Notes: generated by a model from the sequence alone, not told the origin. DNA of 64,000 nt from Theropithecus gelada (GCF_003255815.1 NC_037668.1:13416059-13480058), one strand, 5' to 3'. Positions 10,180 through 22,179 are shown, counted from the first letter of the stretch. A program made the numbers and translations.

Positions 10180-10547
10180 GTCTCACCCCAGGAGCCTCCT
10201 CCCTCCTGCCTGCTCCTGGCTACCCAGTGCGAGGCTCTGGCCCTGGCGACCCGCTACGGTCTCTCCATGCGCTGCCGCTTCGCAAAGGCACATCTGTAGG
10301 TCAGTGGTCAGGTTCTGCCCGGACTCTGCAACTCGCTCCGGGACTCGGGACTCGTGGCTTTGGTGAGGCTTGCGGAGTGCCGGGTGTGTCGCCTGCGTGC
10401 TCCTCTTTTGGAGAAAGGAGGGAGGAAACGGCCTTATGAGAGGACTCCAGGAGCGACCAGCGACCCCCACAAGTCCCAAGTCTTCCCAGCGCACAGGGAA
10501 ACTGTCACTTCAGTGGCGAGAAGGTTGAAAACGCCCCATCCTGTGCC

Positions 10548-10618
10548 TCCCAGGTGGTCTAGTGGCTAGAATAGCGCTTTCACCGGCACAGTCCCCGGTT
10601 CGATTACCAGTCAGGAAA
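10548..10618 (+). pseudogene. tRNA-Glu (TTC) pseudogene
   Basis: The sequence starts TCCCAGGTGGTCTAGTGGCTAG, which is the 5' half and A box of tRNA-Glu. It continues to a loop with the Glu anticodon TTC (within 'gctttcacc') and a B box CGGTTCGATTACC, ending 'tcaggaaa'. Compared with the usual tRNA-Glu, the anticodon stem region is about two bases short. The acceptor stem TCCCAGG against TCAGGAA has mismatches, and the T stem (CCCGG against ACCAG) no longer pairs well. The promoter boxes are recognisable and a TTTT follows at 10622-10625, so transcription is conceivable, but a functional tRNA is unlikely. Confidence 0.85.
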
Positions 10619-11605
10619 TCGTTTTGCACTGACCGCCATCCCGCAGAAACCTTCCTTTACGCCGCTGTAAGTGGGCCTTCTCCAAGGGCCGGGGACAGAA
10701 CAGTCTCCGCAGTGAGGTGCAAACCCCGGCGAAGGAGGGCAAGTCCTGGTGGGTCACCTCTCATGACGCAGCGCTCTTATTTACCTCCGTGTCTGTCATC
10801 CGCACAAGCGGCTTTACAGAGCGACTGAGCGTCTCCCTCGGGTGTACACCGCCGTGGAGGGATGCCAGCCCTCCTGGAGCTGCACCCAAGAAGCCCACCG
10901 TCTTTGCCGCCTCCGCCATCCCGGAGGCGCAGATGGGGCTGAGCTGCGAATAACTAAGAGAGAGGCCGAGGCAAGTCGTGGCGTTTGTCCGTGCCACAAG
11001 TTGTCAGCTGACACGAGACGGTCAGCGGAGCCTCCTCACCTCCGTTCGCAGGTAACGTGCTTCTTAGGCCTTCAGAAGAAGCAACTGGAGGAGATGCCTG
11101 CGAGTTTGGAAGTCGGGTGAGCGGCGGGTGAGGTCTTCCAGGACCGCCCGTTTGTACACTGAGCGGTAAAGGCAGGCGATATTTGCTGAGCCAACAAAGA
11201 CGGCAGGTGGAGTAGGCACAAATGGAAAACTGTGGCCGGTGCCCTAAGCAGAAGGCAGGTGTGAAAATCAGCACTAGGACGTTAAAGCGATGGTACCACA
11301 GTCAAATCCCACAGTGTCTACACTCTACCAAGCACTTGCGCACGCTCCCCCTTTTCCATTCAGTACTCCCAAGAGGGGTTTGGAAAAACCCCGCGTCCAC
11401 TGTAAGCTCGGGGGAGAGCGGGAGCCAGGGAGGTGAAGTGCACAGACTCGGCAGAGGCGGCGGGCAGAACTGCGGGGGTGAGAGGGCGCGGTGGCTGCGG
11501 GGCGGGAGCCGCTGCTGAAAGAAAGGTTGTCCGGAGGAGGGTGACTGTCGGTGGAATCTTTGGCGGAGAGTGGTTTGGAAGGATGGCGACTGGCGAGCAG
11601 AGGGG

Positions 11606-11632
11606 AAGGTGGTGACCCTGAGCGTTCGGCCA
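11606..11632 (+). promoter_or_regulatory. Possible relic of the U1 proximal sequence element
   Basis: 'gtggtgaccctgagcgttc' lies about 55-30 bases before the start of the U1-like sequence, the spacing of the PSE in vertebrate U1 genes. It shares the GTGACC-TG core I recall from human U1 promoters, and 'gaggctgt' follows in both. This suggests a DNA-level duplicate of a U1 gene rather than an RNA-derived copy. Confidence 0.45.
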
Positions 11633-11662
11633 AGGGAAAGGAGGCTGTACTGTTTCTCCTCT

Positions 11663-11805
11663 TCCCTTACCTGGCGGAGGACAGACCGTGGTCAGGAAGG
11701 GGGTTCTCCCTGGACTAGGCTAGTCCACCGCACTTCGGCTGCGCTGACCCCTGCGATTTCCCCACACGCTGGGCCCTCGTCTGCGGTGCTGTTCGCGCTA
11801 CCCTG
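11663..11805 (+). pseudogene. RNU1: Diverged U1 snRNA gene copy lacking the Sm site
   Basis: From 11663 the sequence aligns without gaps to roughly the first 100 bases of U1 snRNA. The 5' splice-site-pairing region reads CCTTACCTGG (normal ACTTACCTGG) at 11665-11674. The loop-I/II region follows ('gaccgtggtcaggaagg'), then 'ccgcacttcgg', and the exactly conserved GCTGACCCCTGCGATTTCCC (11742-11761). After that the copy is damaged: the segment holding the Sm-protein binding site AATTTGTGG is absent. It resumes at the stem-loop IV text 'gttcgcgct' and ends near 'ccctg'. Length is 143 against 164 for U1. Without an Sm site an assembled U1 snRNP is not expected. Recognition rests on the whole-length colinearity, not a short match. 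This fits known U1 gene and pseudogene clusters at 1q21. Confidence 0.82.
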
Positions 11806-13060
11806 CGGCTGGGCGCGCGCACTCACTCTCCGGATAGGCCTTGGCTCACAGAAGACGCGGATATCGCCGCCACAGACCCTTCCCGCTCTTCTAGGGATCT
11901 TGGGTGCGCTTCCTTGGTTTTCTCACTGAAGTTCTCCAACAGACAGATGTGAGCTCTCGGTCTAAACACGCTGAATTTGGCTATTGGCAAAAAAGCCCTG
12001 ACCCAGAGCTTGGGTCTCCTCCCGGCCTGCACACGACTCTTTGACTCCCGCCTCCAAGCGTGGCTCTTGGCTCGCCGTCTGGCAGCGTCCACCAAGCGTG
12101 GAACCGCGGCAGCTGTAGCCCCCGCAGGCTGGCGGGCCGACACTAGCAGGAGAAATGACACAAGGGGTCCGTGGTGGGAAAGCATGGGAGACGTCGCTTT
12201 CCCACCGGGCGAGAAGGTCTCCCTACAGTCTTTGGAGACAAGATGGATAGAGGCACCCCTTCTAGGAAAAAGGCGGCTGCTCCTGAGGCCTGGCTCCGCA
12301 CCGAGGCTCCTGGGTCCCGTGCTCCCTCTTCCTACCCGCTGTAGCCAGAGCTGCTTCACACATCTCGGCTGGCTTCCTCTTCCGCCTCTGCCTCCTCTTC
12401 CTCCCCAGCCGTCCTTGGAACAGCAACGCCCCCAGCCCGTGGGAAAGACCTAGCCTCCTCTCCAGCACTTGTAGAGGGAGTTGGATGCACGTCTCTTAAC
12501 ACCAGGAGGACAGAGACCCTGAGGCGGGAGGGGACCCCTTCCCTTGCTGCTTCTCTTGGCACAGCCGGTCCAAGGGGCTGGCTCAGGGCCCAGGACTCCT
12601 CGCTCCTCCTGGAGGGCCTGGGTCGCGTGGCCCAGGAGCTGGCCACATGGGCACCTCCCGCACTGCTCCTCAGGGAACGGGAGGCATTATCCTGCAGGGC
12701 CCACTCTTACCCATGAAAGACGCTCGGGAAATGCTCCCGCGGAAGCTGGAGCTGTATGCGCTTGACCACTTCGGGGTGAAGCTTCCGTCTGCCCATCCTT
12801 CCTTCGGAGGGTCTTGCGGGAGAGGAGAAATGCTCCAGGACGATGCCCTTTGCAGCGTCTTAGCCGAGACCAGAGGAAAGGAGGGTGCGTCTTCCTAGAA
12901 GAAGGTGGCCCGAGGCCTGCGGTGGCAGGGAGGCTCGCGGAGCAGGAGCGCCCTCTCTCCATCCGAGCTATCCGGTGGCTTCCTGCATCCCTCTTGCTCT
13001 CTCTCCTACTCCGGCTCTTCTATCCTGGTGTTCCTTGAGTGCCTATATTCCTTTTGTGCC

Positions 13061-13700
13061 ACGGAACTTCTGACGCCCGCTACAAGTTACTCATTTCCTT
13101 GGTTGTTCTGAACTTTAAATAAGGTAAGGTATGTTACCTTATGCATTTTTCATTGTTAAAAATAGACAATACTGATGATTCAGATGATGTTACTGATGAA
13201 AATAATAACAAGACAATTATTGAGCATTTATGGCACTTTTACATACATGGGGTATTGAATATTTTATACTAAAGGAATTTGAGGAAATATTTATGCTAAA
13301 GGAATTTGAGAAAACAACAGAAGCAGGAAGGTGACTGTCACCCTCCCCCTGCCCTTATTCCCTGAAGCCGATCATAACACTCTCATGTGAGAGGTGCCCT
13401 CTCTGTACCCACAGGAAAGGTGCATTCTGGAGTGTGAAGACACAGGGGCATAGAGAAGAGCCTGAACACAGAGGCCTGGCTACATTTTCCCCAGTTTCTT
13501 ACTGTTAGGTCATACTTTTTTTGTCTTATCATACTTCTCCATGAGTATCCACTCTTCATAAAACATACTGTTAAAAAACAACAACAACTGAGATTTAGCT
13601 GTTTCCACGGGTCTTCATTTCCTTTGAAGGCACTCCTGTCATGTAAAACTTACATTAAATAAATACATATGCTCTTCTCTTGTTAGTCTGTCATATATAT
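13061..13700. other. Unassigned AT-richer sequence
   Basis: Composition switches abruptly from CpG-rich to AT-rich near 13100. A short imperfect direct repeat of 'tactaaaggaatttgag' type occurs at about 13267-13310. No gene seen. Confidence 0.4.
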
Positions 13701-13704
13701 TATA

Positions 13705-13775
13705 TTTATAAAAGTATATATACTTATATGTAATTTATATAGATAATATGTAAGTATATATATACTTTTATAAAA
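13705..13775. repeat. AT-rich inverted repeat (potential hairpin/cruciform)
   Basis: The left arm TTTATAAAAGTATATATACT (from 13706) and the right arm ending 'agtatatatatacttttataaaa' (to 13774) are reverse complements with small length differences, around a spacer of about 25 bases. Confidence 0.85.
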
Positions 13776-13944
13776 TTGAGCTTAGACTCTATTTTACAAA
13801 TATTCCATTTAATAGTGCATGAATTTAACCGAAGACACAGAGACAGAAACAGAAATCAAGGAATTCCTGAACTCTCAATCACCGATAGACACTTTTCTAA
13901 GGCTAAACGTACACTAAATTAAGTAGAAGACATTAAGATTTGGA

Positions 13945-15541
13945 GGTTTTTTTTCTCTTTTCATATACTATGTATTTTATTAGTTTGTACTAACATATTC
14001 TCATATTACAAAGGCAATTTAGTGGAAGAATCTTCTGATATTTGAATCATCTGAAATAACACAAACAGAACTATACATTCAAAATAATTCTCATTTAGAT
14101 AACAAAAAAAGACAAGTTAAACAACAAAAAAACTTTTCCTTTCTCACAGGTGGACATTGAAGTGAACCTAATTCGGTTTTCCTTTTAAAAGCCCCCATAA
14201 ACAAAAGTAGTTTAAAGCCTATTTAAAATGAATAAAAGATTGGTTTACTAAACTACTGGTCTTCAGCACCGTTTTCTCTTTTCTGTTGTTTGGATGTAGG
14301 TTCTTGTTTGTTTCTTCTCTGGCTCTTTTCATAGGTCCAGTTGCACCATTTTCATCATGTTCATCATTAGCAAATTTCATTTTCTTGCCCTGAAACTGAA
14401 CTTTTTCTTTACCAGACCCAGGATAGGCAGCTTTATTACCCTTTCCTTTTCCTTTAAATCTGCAACCTTTTGACTTCCATATATTTAGGGATTCTTGTTG
14501 GTTACTGTTATTTTCTTCAGTGCTTCTTTTTCCACCTTTCCTTCTAGTACTTCCCAAGTCACTTCTTTATTCCATAATTGTAGGTTACCATTATTTGCAT
14601 CTTTGGCTTTACCCAATGCTTCCTTGGCTTTTTCTTTAAATAGAATTATTCCCTCTTTGGTCCTCTGATGAAGTCTATCCATTTTATTTCACCATGATTT
14701 GAGAAAAGGATGTGTAAATCTTCTCTACAGGTCTGATCATCTAAATCACCTGAATACTTCAGCAAGCATCCAATCTTTTTTTCTAGAGATTTCATTTCAG
14801 CATCTTCTTCTAACTTTTGATTTGCTTCTTGCTCTCGTTTAGCTCTTAATTTAGCTTCCACTTTATTTTGTTATCTTACTTCATTTATTTATTTATTTAT
14901 TTAGGCAAAGTAATTATCCTTGAAAAGTATTAGCAGGCCTGTGTCTTTGTACTTCTGGCCAGGGCCCTCTACAAACTTCTTAGTAGATTCAATGCTATCA
15001 AACACAACAAAAATTGATCCCTTAAATGTTTTATGTAATGTTCTTCTCATCTGAATATTTAGTACTTGACCTTTATCTTCTAACCATTCTTTTGTGTCAT
15101 CGAGAGTTGCATCAGTTTGGAAGCCTTTAATATAAACAGATCTGTTTCTTCACATCATTTTTGTACTCATCAGTCACTTCAGGTAGGAGTTTGCTTGGAG
15201 ACCTTCTGATTTTAGTTTTATCTTCACTAATTTCCATGAGTTCTGCCTCGGATTTGCTCAGTGTTTCCACAATTACATTAAAGTCTGTTGTTAGTTCAAC
15301 CTGTTGAATTTTATCATTATCTCCAAAGATACCCAACCTTCGTCCAGTTTTATCTGTTCCCTTAAAAGCTTGTCCCGTGGCAAATTGAAGTCTCCAAAAT
15401 AATATTCAATTTGATGACAGATTTTGGCCTCCAGGGCAGCCATCTTTTCATTATCACCATTTTCAGCCATTGTGGCTGTCTTTAAAGTTCCAGTCCCACA
15501 GAGCCATGCCACAGGCTCACAAACAGCAACAGCAACGACTC
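13945..15541 (-). pseudogene. SSB: Processed pseudogene of La autoantigen (SSB)
   Basis: An intronless minus-strand copy of the whole La mRNA. The start codon region is at about 15472 (MAENGDNEKMAALEAKICHQ), preceded by about 70 bases resembling the SSB 5' UTR. The La motif follows, with the YYFGDFNLPRDK signature, then RRM1, the KVEAKLRAK linker, RRM2 ('TCREDLHILFSNHGEIKWID') and the basic C-terminal tail ('KGKGKGNKAAYPG'), ending about 14230. A 3' UTR-like stretch continues to about 13950 and ends at a T-run (A-run on the coding strand). The frame is broken into several pieces by frameshifts and stops, for example after FNRLN (near 15291) and near 15140 and 14880. La binds the UUU-3' ends of pol III transcripts in the nucleus, but this copy cannot encode it. 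No clear target-site duplication is visible. Confidence 0.95.
14880..14903. repeat. (ATTT)n microsatellite inside the La pseudogene
   Basis: A run of ATTT units (AAAT on the coding strand) sits where the parental mRNA has a short A-run followed by ATG, just after the codons for DYFA. It appears to be an expansion born from that A-run. Confidence 0.9.
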
Positions 15542-15771
15542 CTGCAGTGGTTTTCTTATTACTTTTTACAATTAAGTTAATTAAGGTGTGAGTTGACTAT
15601 GGTACAACGCATCCGTTTCAAGTTTGATGACGTGTCTATTACTCTAAAAGGTCTTTTTATGCGCTTTGCAGTCAGTCCCACCCTCCCCCTGACCCCAGCA
15701 ATCAATGATGTAGTTTCTGTCACTATATGTTAGTTTTACCTGTTCTAGAAATTCAGCTTGATGGCGCCACA

Positions 15772-15870
15772 CAGGATGCCCTCTTTTCATCACTCAGCAT
15801 GAGGTTTTTGAGATTATCCACACTATCTCGTGTGTTGTAATGTGTCCCATTTTATTGCTGGATAGTTCCG
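15772..15870 (-). mobile_element. Small old L1 fragment
   Basis: 'catcactcagcatgaggttttt' followed by 'gagattatccacac' and 'cccattttattgctgga' is the reverse complement of part of old L1 ORF2. Confidence 0.55.
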
Positions 15871-18800
15871 GTAATTCGAGTAGATCGCAGCGCATTCTGC
15901 TGACAGGTGAGACTGCGGTTCTGACCTGCGGGCCTCTCTGAATATGCGCAAGGGCACCTGGGCTCAGAGCCATTCCCATCCACAAAGTAAGCGTGTTATG
16001 TCTACAACCAAAGACGGACACAGAGCCCCAAAGACCCTGCTTTCATCCCAAAGAACAGCACCCGACTGCGTAGAGTTTCTACCTGGCTCTGTGAGGTGAG
16101 AACACATTCCCGGCCAGCACAGAAATCCCACAAACACCTGTGGGTGCTGCAGTTAGAAGCAGAGGCTGTGTTAACGGTAACTCTAGAGGCTGTGGAAAAA
16201 CACGAAGATTTTCACAGAGCGTGAGAACCCAGGAGACTGGAGACCATGGACCAATCTCTGCTAAAAGCAGCCCCACGTAGAAAGGAAAGAGTTCTGGGGC
16301 CCTCGCGCTAGTTAACTTGTGTTAAACAATCTCACTACGGCTGACCCTTAGAATTTCTCTGGCGGCAAGGACAGCAACGTGTTACTTTCTGTTTCATAGC
16401 CTCCTTACTACAAGGAAAACACTTGGGATACCATCCAGGATATAACGCGGTAGAAACTAACAATAACCACTGCGTGCAGTCTATCCTTCCGCACTGAAAA
16501 CAAACAAACAAAAATATATATATATAATCATAAGTATTCTTTCCAAGGGGCTCAGGAAAGAAAGAAAAACAAGAGTCTACATGGATGGAATTAGCAAACA
16601 GAGAGTGGGGATTGTAACCATGGCCCGACTTATTTTCTCTAATTCCCTGAAGTTGATTCCACACCTGGTTACGCCTTAAGGCATTTAGCAATATTCTCAA
16701 TATCTAGACCAACAAAATTCTGAAGTGAGAGGGACTCCCAAGACAGTAGCAGTGGGAACAGAGCAGAGTTCAGAGAGCAAAGAGCAGATGGGAATGGAAG
16801 GACTTGGCAGGGTGGCAGCCCATGAGACACAGAGGTAAGACCAGACAGAGGTGACAGCAGCTGCTGGAGAGAACAAATAGGGAAGAGAACAGCAGTGGGA
16901 GAATGAGCCGTCATCATAGACAGAAATAAGGAGCGAGTGCAGCTAACAGCCATAGATGTGATTACCTTCGTAGCCTAAGCTTGCAGGCCAGGGAATCTGC
17001 ATGCCAGTCTCCACTTGCTGAACGGCAGTTTTCTTTTGATCATCTTTGGTTTTAGGACACTTGAGGCATGAATGTGGCCAATGACTTGATACCCACGTGT
17101 GTTGTCAGCTGAGCCTTCAAGAGCATCACCTTCCAGCTGGGGAGGGTTCTTCATTCCGAGGGAAGGCTCTAAACCCAGCTCTGAAAATGAAACCACACCT
17201 AACAGCGTTCACTGTCATCCATGATCTTACTGTGACTTTCTCTTCCACCCAAGAGGATCATCAGAGAAGGAAAGTGGCCTTGGGCAAGAAAGTCCGAGGG
17301 GTAAAGGGAAGTCAAGGAAGACATTTTGGTATTTTCTGCATTGTTGGTTTTTCATGCATCGCCCAGTAATGACTAGATTGCCAGGAGGAAAAGGTGATCC
17401 CAATTGACAAACATATTCAAGAAATTTAGGATTAATAAACACAAGTAGCTTCCAGGTAGACAAGGCAAAGGCAAGGAAGTCACACTGGATACAGGCTGTG
17501 TTTTGGGAGGGAGGAGATTCTAAAAATCAAGCAAAATCAACATTAAATGAACATATGAGAGAAAAGAATTGGAAAGACTAAACATGGGATATTGATGAAA
17601 TGATCATACAGATATGTATACAGCATATATACACATTTTATTAAAAATACATGCCAAATATGCATAATGTACATGACAAATGACGCAAATGCATATATTT
17701 ATATATAAAAATCTATTGGAAGAAAGTATTACATAGGGATGTGGAGGATGTTGAATTAACATTATAATCACTAACACTATAATCTGGTCCATTGAAACTG
17801 GAAAAAAATTCAAAAATATAAGATGAATGAGAGAGAGAAGACATGGTGAGAAACAAATGCCCTATTAGACAGCAGGGAGAAGTCACCACGTAAAGGTGAA
17901 CGAAACAAAAGGCATTCACTCTGTCCTCTTGCCTGGAGCCTGGTTAGTGCTCTGGACTCCTGGGGAAGCCAGCAGGTGAGAGTGTTGGAGCCAGCAGGGT
18001 GAGTCCTGACTGGGAATCCATGGAGAAGCAAAAGAGAAATCAGTTTAAATACTCAAAGTTATCAGGGCACGTGTCAGGGACTGCGCATCCCCCGACACTC
18101 AATGAGCATCTTTCATGTGTCCTCTCCATGGACCCAGATGTTGCTCGTTACCTCACGTGACCCTCCTTCCTCCTGAGGACTTGGGTCTCCTTATTCCTCA
18201 GCTGAGGGCATCGCCTGACAGATGAACAGCAGGCAGCCCCAGGGGCTCCAGGAGGAGATGCTGAGTGGGATGGAGAGTAGGATGAACACGACCCAGGGTT
18301 TTAAGGAAATCTGAGCAGAAGTGGATCCCTGGAAGAAGGAAATTGAGGACATGGCCGTGGACATGAGTGATGATGAACTAAATGGAGTTTCATAAAAGAG
18401 ACAGATTTGTACACTTTCCAAGAGAAAGTTGCTGTTTTATTCTTTTATTTCAAAACAAGGGGGGAAAAACAGAGCAAGAAACTGAGTATATCAGGAGACT
18501 GACTTGTGGGCCCAGGATTTGCACTTTTGCTGAATGTGCCTAATAGGTTGCTACTGAAAGTGCTCGATAGGGGAAAATTGACTTTAAAAGGGACGCTGAC
18601 GGAGAGGAAGAAAACTGGCAAAAGAGACTTTCTAAGAAAACACAGGAAGGGGGTCCCTAGAAAGTAGAGATCCTAACAGTTACTCCTCCTTAGTTGAAAC
18701 AACGAATGTCAAGTCATTTCCTAAGTGCTAACTTACCAGAAAGATAACAGAATTAGATAACAGCTATTCATAGATTTATTGAGCAATTTTAACTGAATTA

Positions 18801-19810
18801 GCCCTTTGGAAATTATCATAATTAATGTTATCAACAATGATTGAATGTAGATATTATTTTTCAAGTCTTTCAGATGACAGAACTGAGATGTAAATGCCAA
18901 CACCACAAATGACTTGGCTGAGATGAATAATGAGTAAGGATTAAACCCAGGACCTGAGAGCAGATTTGATCCTAAACCCCAGGCTCTTGCTCACTCACTG
19001 GGCTGCAACATTGTGGATTTCTACTTGACTCTGAGGGAGCATGAAGAGACCCCATTGCCTCCTCCCCTCACAGCACCATGATCACCAACACCCGGATTAG
19101 AGCTTCCTGGTCCCCTTTCCTTCCCTACCTTGGAAGGGCCATTGCTTCCCAGGATCAGCGTTGGCTGTGAAGCTGCAGGTGGTGGAGGAAACGCCCCGCC
19201 TGGCTAAGCCATAGCCACAGTCAAACCCTTGATCCAGCTGCAGTCGCAGACAATTGGGCACCAGGGTTCTCGGCTCCAGCTGTGCCTGTGAAGCCTGCAC
19301 TTCTGACAGGTGGTGGCTCAAGTCTCCACTCCAAGGCCTATAAGGACAGGCTGCCTGGGTGGGAGCTGAAAGGAGAAGGGGCTTCAGTAGGAACGCTCTC
19401 AGTTTTCCCTTTATTAATCATGCCCAGAACAGCCATCTCTGGCATTTCCGCCTCTGAGGTAAAAGCTACCCAGTGGCCCAGGCCACAAAGACAGACATCA
19501 TGTAAATGGATGATGTCACTTCCTGTCTGTGCCTGGGGATGCTGAGATGGAAGGTACCCAGACTGGATGTCACTGAAGTGAAAATCCCCAACTTCAGCCT
19601 AGAGGGCTTTGGATTGGCTAACAAGGCCAAGCCAATTATTCTGTTATTATTAATATCCATCCTGCAGCCTAGAAAGAATGTTCTAGAGATCCTTCAGAGC
19701 ATAGAAAATGCTGTTTTTCTCAACACACAGGAGTATAAGAACAGGGGAGGACTCAGAGCCTCCAGGCTTTGGGAAGGAACCGTAGAAAAGGGTTTTGGGA
19801 CGCTGTAGAC
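15871..19810. other. Long unassigned stretch without recognisable genes
   Basis: I recognise no protein family, RNA gene or transposon here, apart from a possible degraded MIR around 18840-18960 and a short (TA)n at 16512-16525. The open frames are short and low-complexity in meaning. It may include intergenic or intronic sequence of a neighbouring noncoding gene. Confidence 0.45.
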
Positions 19811-20170
19811 CAGCAGTCTCCAAACTTTTTGCCCCAGGGACTGGTTTCATGGAAGACAATTTTTCCTTCTATCAGGGGTGGGGGACGTGACAAGAGGGAA
19901 GGATCATTTCGGAATGAAACTGTTCCACCTCAGATCATCAGACATTAATTAAATTCTCATAAGGAGCGCACAATCTAGATCCCTTTCATGCACAGTTAAC
20001 AATAGGGTTTGTGCTTCTATGAGAATCTAATGCCACCGCTGATCTGACAGGAGGCGGGGCTCAGGCTGGAATGCTCACTTGCTGGCCGCTTATATCCTGC
20101 TGTGCGGCCTGGTGCCTAACAGGCCCAGGACAGGTAGCTGACCACAGCCCCGGGGGCTTGGGGCCCCCTG
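19811..20170 (-). mobile_element. MER1-type nonautonomous hAT (Charlie) transposon
   Basis: One end reads CAGCAGTCTCCAAACTTTTT and the other, reverse complemented, CAGGGGGCCCCAAGCCCCCG, matching the hAT-Charlie MER1 ends. Family words between them include 'gaaactgttccacctcagat', 'ctatgagaatctaatgcc' and 'gatctgacaggaggcgg'. The flanking octamers CTGTAGAC (19803-19810) and CAATAGAC (20171-20178) fit an eroded 8-base hAT target duplication. Confidence 0.88.
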
Positions 20171-22179
20171 CAATAGACCAAATACTACATGAGTTGAACA
20201 TTTTAGGGTTCTAGAACATTTTGAATTTCCGTTGCCTATAATGGTTTTGCCACCTACCCACACATGTACATCTTGTTGCCATATAGTGGGCGTCCACAGC
20301 CATAAGCAATGTTGTAGAGGGACCAGTCCCTTCACGGACACTTAGGGGCCACAGGTATTACGGATCAGCGTGTGTGGTTCTGTAGGGAGATAACACTGAG
20401 CACGGTCCTCATCTTACCCGCTCCTCCAGTGGGGTCCGGGCAGCACCCCTCATAAAAATTATCGCTATTTCCACAGGAAGAGGAAATCACACTCTCAGAA
20501 AGTGGACTAAGGAAAGACTTCCGGTGGCCTCACGCCAGTCCAGATGTGCCTCAGAAGAAGGACGGGGCCTGCAGGGCTTGATCCACGTTGCTGCAGGGCT
20601 CCTCTCTCTCCTCCCCTCTGCACATCCTCATTCTCATCAAGATTTCTCTAAGTTTTATTAAAAATGCCTTCCGTGTATCTGTTCTCCTTCATCTTCCTGA
20701 GAGCACAGTGTATCAGACTCATTACTGATGCCTGGCTTCATACACACCCCCAACTGCTATCTCTGATTCTGCCATCTCCACACTAGCAATTATCTCTGCA
20801 ATTTTATTGCCAAGAAGTCCTGTTCTTTCCACATTCCTACTCTGCTTCTGAAACCTCTCTCTCCGCTGCCCACTGCATGACTCCCCACTCACGCTGCCTT
20901 TGTGCTCCTTCTAACTTCTGCCCCATGTTCCTATCCAGCATCACCTCCCATCCCTCCCTCATACAGACTCTTCCCTGGAGTCAGGCTGGCCCCTCCCTGG
21001 CGCAGCCCTGCATGGAGTGCTTTCCAGCTTCTGGGTCTTTGTCCCTGAGCCCTTTGCTCCGCCTCATGTGGCTTCCTTAGCTGCTCAGGGCACAGTTTAC
21101 TGATCATTAACCATCACTCAGGACACTCAATGCGACTTCATGGTAGTTCATATTGGGCAGTCGGGGAAACATCTCAAAAGGACAAATCTGGTTGGGGAAG
21201 GCTGGTCAAACCCAGGCTTCCCATTCTTGTCCTCTGCATGTGTGATTTAGAATCAATGTCTAAGAATATTTTTAATTCTAAAAACTTAATTTTGTTAGGT
21301 CCTTTTATCTCTCTTTCTCAGAATACTAAGTCTTCTTAAGCTTATACTTTTAATATTCTTTGCATTTTCAGAAGAAAACAAAAAACATCTCAAACTTCTG
21401 AAACACTGTACATATTATTAGCTGAGCAGGTGGGGAAAAGTCCTAATAAGAGATCAAGTTATGATTTAGATTGTATTCTCGCTGATTCTACTGTGACTTT
21501 CCCTGAAGCGAGAGCATGGGTGGAGCACATCAATTCTGGCACCACGACTGGGATCACAGCTGTGCACAGTACAGACTCTTCACAGGTTATCATCGGAACC
21601 CACACACAGATGCCTCCTGGTGTAATTGAGACAGTGCATTCATGCATCTCAGCCTGTCTGCATGGATGAATGTGGCCTCTCCTGGCCTATGTTTCATGAT
21701 GCCCTGGCAGAGCCGGCCCATATCACAGGCGTCTCACTTCTGAGACATGTGTCTGAGCATTTCCCTTCCTCATCCTGGCAGCCTGGTCCTGACTGGGGTG
21801 TTCCTGAGACAAAGCCCAGTAACTTTACAAGGGCTCCAACACTGCCATGTTGAGAGCAGAAACCCAAGTGATACAAGGTAGGAACAGACCAGCACCTTTC
21901 ACCCCTTGAGAAATTTTCCAGTAAGCACCTTCTGGAGTTGTAGGTCCCCCTGGGGGGACTGGAGGAACCACTGGTTCTGCTCACAAAGTGCACCAAGGTG
22001 TTTATCACTGGGTTACATGTGTCAGGGAATATAGGAGTTCTTTGTACCAGACCAGCAAATTTTCTGTTTCAGCTTGAAATCATTTCCAACAAATTTGCTA
22101 CAAAGGGAAAAATCTTGAGCACCCATCCTAGCCAGTCTCTGAGAGATCCCACTGCAGAGAAATGAGAGCAACCGCACCA
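20171..22179. other. Unassigned stretch
   Basis: No recognised gene or repeat. The open frame at 21430-21669 (plus) does not begin with ATG in a convincing context and resembles nothing I know. Confidence 0.4.

Larger units (their letters stand above)
9150..13060. other. GC- and CpG-rich, nearly repeat-free block
   Basis: About 4 kb in which CpG dinucleotides are common and no Alu or L1 is visible, in sharp contrast with the surrounding sequence. Many overlapping open frames occur on both strands, but none shows a recognisable domain, so I treat them as chance frames in GC-rich DNA. The recognisable contents are a tRNA-Glu pseudogene (10548-10618), a U1 snRNA pseudogene (11663-11805) and short local duplications. 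This looks like a CpG-island-like cluster region of small RNA genes, though a noncoding transcript promoter is equally possible. Confidence 0.6.

Noticed and set aside
11823..12453. Long overlapping open frames on both strands (up to 178 codons)
   Set aside because: Located in GC-rich DNA where stops are rare. No domain, no conserved motif, and both strands are open at once, as expected by chance.
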